Source of the DNA: Fasciola hepatica
Lineage: Eukaryota; Platyhelminthes; Trematoda; Plagiorchiida; Fasciolidae
Direction of reading: 5' to 3'
DNA length: 64,000 nucleotides
Assembly: GCA_948099385.1 (NCBI GenBank)
Contig: CANUEZ040000116.1
Span: 13,641,001-13,705,000 of the forward strand
Made by a program: the position numbers and the translations under genes. Below the pieces are notes generated by a model. That model did no database searches and was not told the origin of the DNA. It saw only the letters and a list, made by a program, of their open reading frames with translations. Shown here piece by piece: positions 61,201 to 64,000 of this stretch; within the stretch, counting starts at the first letter, position 1, and every line of letters begins with the position of its first letter.

Positions 61201-64000
61201 TGAGGATCTGTGAGAATCGTATCCATTCGGCCAATCGTACCTGATGAAATAATTCGCACTCTGACTACGCGCACTGGAAGAAAGACAGGACCAGACAAGG
61301 ACACCAGGAATGTACTCTGCCCCATTTTGGTTGGTGTTGTTGTGTCCCGAATTCGGTAAGCAGAAGAAAAGCGCGCTTGTGTGGAGGAGCGTGCATTCAG
61401 TAGGAACTTACAGCAAACGCAAGTACAGACTAGCGGGTGAAAACGCAAACATGCAGGTAAGTGCCTGAGTCAATGCTGTGTGCAAGTGCGAGTGTGCAAT
61501 CGGAATGGACCACGCAAGATCGCTCAACACGTGATACGATCTCATTGGTCAATGTTATCCGGGACGAAGCACGACTAACGCCAACTGTGCATGGGTATGC
61601 ACAGCTGCGAGGCAAGTGACCACGGATTCAAGAAATTTGAATGATGTGTTTGCAGTGTGCGTTAGCGTGCTAGAATATCTGTCCAAACAAGTAACTGCTC
61701 ACGCCGAACACAGCAGGCTCTAACTCATTTATAAAAGTAGGTATACTCTTATTGGCAGATACCGTGCCGACCAATCACGAAGCGATCCCTCTGTATCTAC
61801 TCCATCTAACAGTCATGGTCCAGCTTCATCCGATTGGCTGGATACTGGAAAGGCAGCTTTAGTGCAGTGGACCGCGCGCGAAGGTGTTTGAATTACCACA
61901 TGATCCCATTGCTACGCCATCTTTCCGTCTATAGAAGTTTTATTCATGATATGATTGTGCATCTGTAGTGCAGCCTTTTACCAGCCCCTTCCACGTGTCG
62001 ACTGGTTTACCTTTGTTGATACCTTCTGCTGAAGTAATTTCCTCGAACATTTTGTCTAACAGGAAGAACTGTTTTGCCAGGTAGACAATGCAGTCACTGA
62101 GCTCTGCTGTAGCAGTCATATTATAGTGAAGCTGAACGCAATGCTACGAGATGTCCAACAGACTGGTTTACTCTGATTGTACGAACATTGCGTACTACGT
62201 CACGAATGAGGGTGCCGTTGCCGAGATGATAACAGAAGCACTTAATAAGTGCCCAGATCTATTCAGTTCACTTAAGAGACAAAATAGAAGGATCAGTTGA
62301 CCATCTAGTGTTAAATATGACATAGTAGAACCGACGGAACAACCGCATGGAGAATGCATAGAAAGGAAACGTGAACCGGACAGTGCATCAACTCTCTCAA
62401 TTTTTTTATTAGTCAGATAACAGGAAAAGTGCATTTCACTGTCTGCTTTTGCAAGCTGGGAAAATACGTTCACAAGGAGCCCTGGAACAGGAGCTCCGCA
62501 GAGTTAAAAACACCATCAGGGAAAACGGATACCCTGTACGTTTTGTGGAGCGAAACCACGGGGATAAATCAGAGCTTGATCCCACCCACTAGCTGTTGAT
62601 CCACGGGTCACTTATTTGAGACTCCTCATGGAACTTTTGTCAGCAGGCATTCAACACCAGGGTTAACACTGAACTCAGCTCATGTATGTTTTCTAGCTTT
62701 GAGATGACCGAAAAGTCTCATAAAAGACATGTTCCCAGTGATGTCCAAACCAGTGGTTATCCAGTATTTCAAATGGTCATGTGATGCAACTTACTTGGGT
62801 CGATCAATAAGGCAAAAGTTCCAAATGATCAAGTATCACTTTGGCTTAACCTCATGGGAAGTACCGTTACCGAGTACCTGGCGAACACAGACCATCTGGT
62901 AAAAAGAATATCGAGTGTCCCCTGTTCCCACAAAAACAGTGGTCACTGAAGATTTGATCAGCATCCGCCTTTTCTCATTGGTTTTCCTAGTGGTTTAGTC
63001 ACTCCTTAATTTCTTGAAATACTAATCGTCCAGCAAATGACCATAACTTTTAGTGTTTCTAACCCCTATAAATTTTCTTACCGGCAGTCACATTCCACCT
63101 GCGATACCGTCGTCACCCTAAAGCACTACGTTTAGTCTTTACTTGACGGGAAGAGTGAAGAGGCCAGGAGATACTTTTCAGACTATAATGACGCGTTCGA
63201 CAACGTTGATAGCTTTAGGTTGATGTTCTTTCTCTACCGTCTGACCCTCTCGTTGTTTATTTGTGGACAGGTTACTTCCGTAACCGCTAGAACTTCATCC
63301 ACTACAAAAGCCACAGCTGATCTCATGTCGGTTTTATCCTTGGCGTTTCTCAAGATGCCACACTGTGGCGATACTGTATGCAGTTCACTGGCAGCTTTGT
63401 GGTCACATTAAGAAACTTTAACCAATCCGAACCACCGTGTTCAGATTCTACAAACTCCGTCTGTGATTAATTGGCTTGTGATCTACCAATTGGCACCTTT
63501 GATCTTGCCTATATATACTAATGAGTTCTGCAATACTATTACCGTACATTCCTGCAGTCTTATGCTTGTCATTTGGGCGTGCCTTATAACAGTTTGGAAC
63601 GATTTCGATGTACCCACTCATTTCAGGTGATTCGAATAGTGCACATACTATCACCATCCTTAGTTTACGCCAAAATCTGCTCTATTTCTGATCATGAAAA
63701 TATTCTTCTTGCGAATTATACGGTTAATTTTATGTTTGGTTTGCTGTACATGCGATTCCGCTCTTCTTATCCTTCAAAGTGGTTAGATTCTCATATCTTG
63801 GGTTTTGAACCCGTAAAGTGAGGTGAAATTGTATTCCCTGTGCTGAGTGGTGGTAGATAATTCGATTTTCCCAAATTCCTTCATTTCTTCAAAAATAAAT
63901 TGGAAACAGTGGAATAATCGCGATTCTGTTAAGTAACTCTGTATAATTGATATTCATCTGCAATCTAACTTAGTCCAGACTTGTTAGTTGTATTCTTATG

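Larger units (their letters stand above)
53724..64000. other. 5' flank of the channel gene, no promoter recognised
   Basis: Upstream of the presumed start codon there are GT and TA arrays, a TTTC array, one unassigned ORF, the third fold-back SINE and a PLE fragment. No promoter or CpG-rich segment stands out, and further 5' untranslated exons cannot be excluded. Frames at 58.35-58.85 kb on both strands are open for about 100-120 codons without a recognisable motif. From 61.2 to 64 kb nothing was recognised. Confidence 0.4.

Noticed and set aside
1..64000. CRISPR array, bacterial operon or integrated virus
   Set aside because: No regularly spaced repeats, no operon-like tight gene packing and no viral structural or replication genes are visible. 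The sequence is eukaryotic with introns.

Overview
This is a stretch of animal nuclear DNA, and most of it looks like the inside of one gene. Coding capacity is sparse. Recognisable pieces are short exons bounded by GT-AG sites, separated by introns of 0.1 to 28 kb. The introns are filled with decayed non-LTR retrotransposons, Penelope-like elements (PLEs), tRNA-like SINE pieces and long (TA)n arrays. PLEs that carry a GIY-YIG domain, RTE/CR1-like LINEs of this type and very large introns suggest a flatworm, most likely a digenean trematode with a large genome. That placement is an inference, because no species marker is visible.

The host gene lies on the minus strand from about 53,723 to at least 3,559 and appears to leave the window at the low-coordinate end. 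I assembled it from a pore exon (3,559-3,729) with the potassium selectivity filter TVGYGD in a Slo/BK-like context. To this I added an N-terminal exon with an S0-like helix (53,073-53,723), an S1 exon (25,139-25,200), an Asn-glycosylation-rich S1-S2 loop exon (14,967-15,229), an S2-S3 exon (6,305-6,485), a weaker S4 exon (4,255-4,354) and a problematic S5 exon (3,812-3,943). Splice phases agree at every junction chosen. The S1, S2-S3, S4 and S5 assignments rest on short alignments made by eye. The S5 exon holds an in-frame TGA where a Trp might be expected. The cytoplasmic RCK domains were not found and would lie beyond position 1.

Layout. 1-3,558: downstream intron with a (TA)n array and no gene recognised. 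3.5-6.8 kb: pore-side exon cluster plus the first fold-back SINE. 7.0-8.75 kb: plus-strand LINE remnant. 9-25 kb: intron with (TA)n, a SINE pair and the loop exon. 24.5-25.2 kb: second fold-back SINE and the S1 exon. 26-36 kb: dense transposon stack (PLE tail, two RTE-like fragments, a CR1/jockey-like LINE, and a longer PLE inserted into another LINE). 36.8-44.8 kb: copies of a dispersed repeat. 45-53 kb: mostly featureless intron with two exon-like ORFs. 53.7-64 kb: 5' flank with microsatellites, an unassigned 92-codon ORF, a third fold-back SINE and a truncated PLE.

The channel gene is the only convincing host gene. All mobile sequences appear degenerate. The most unusual structure is the recurring palindromic SINE composite found at three places.
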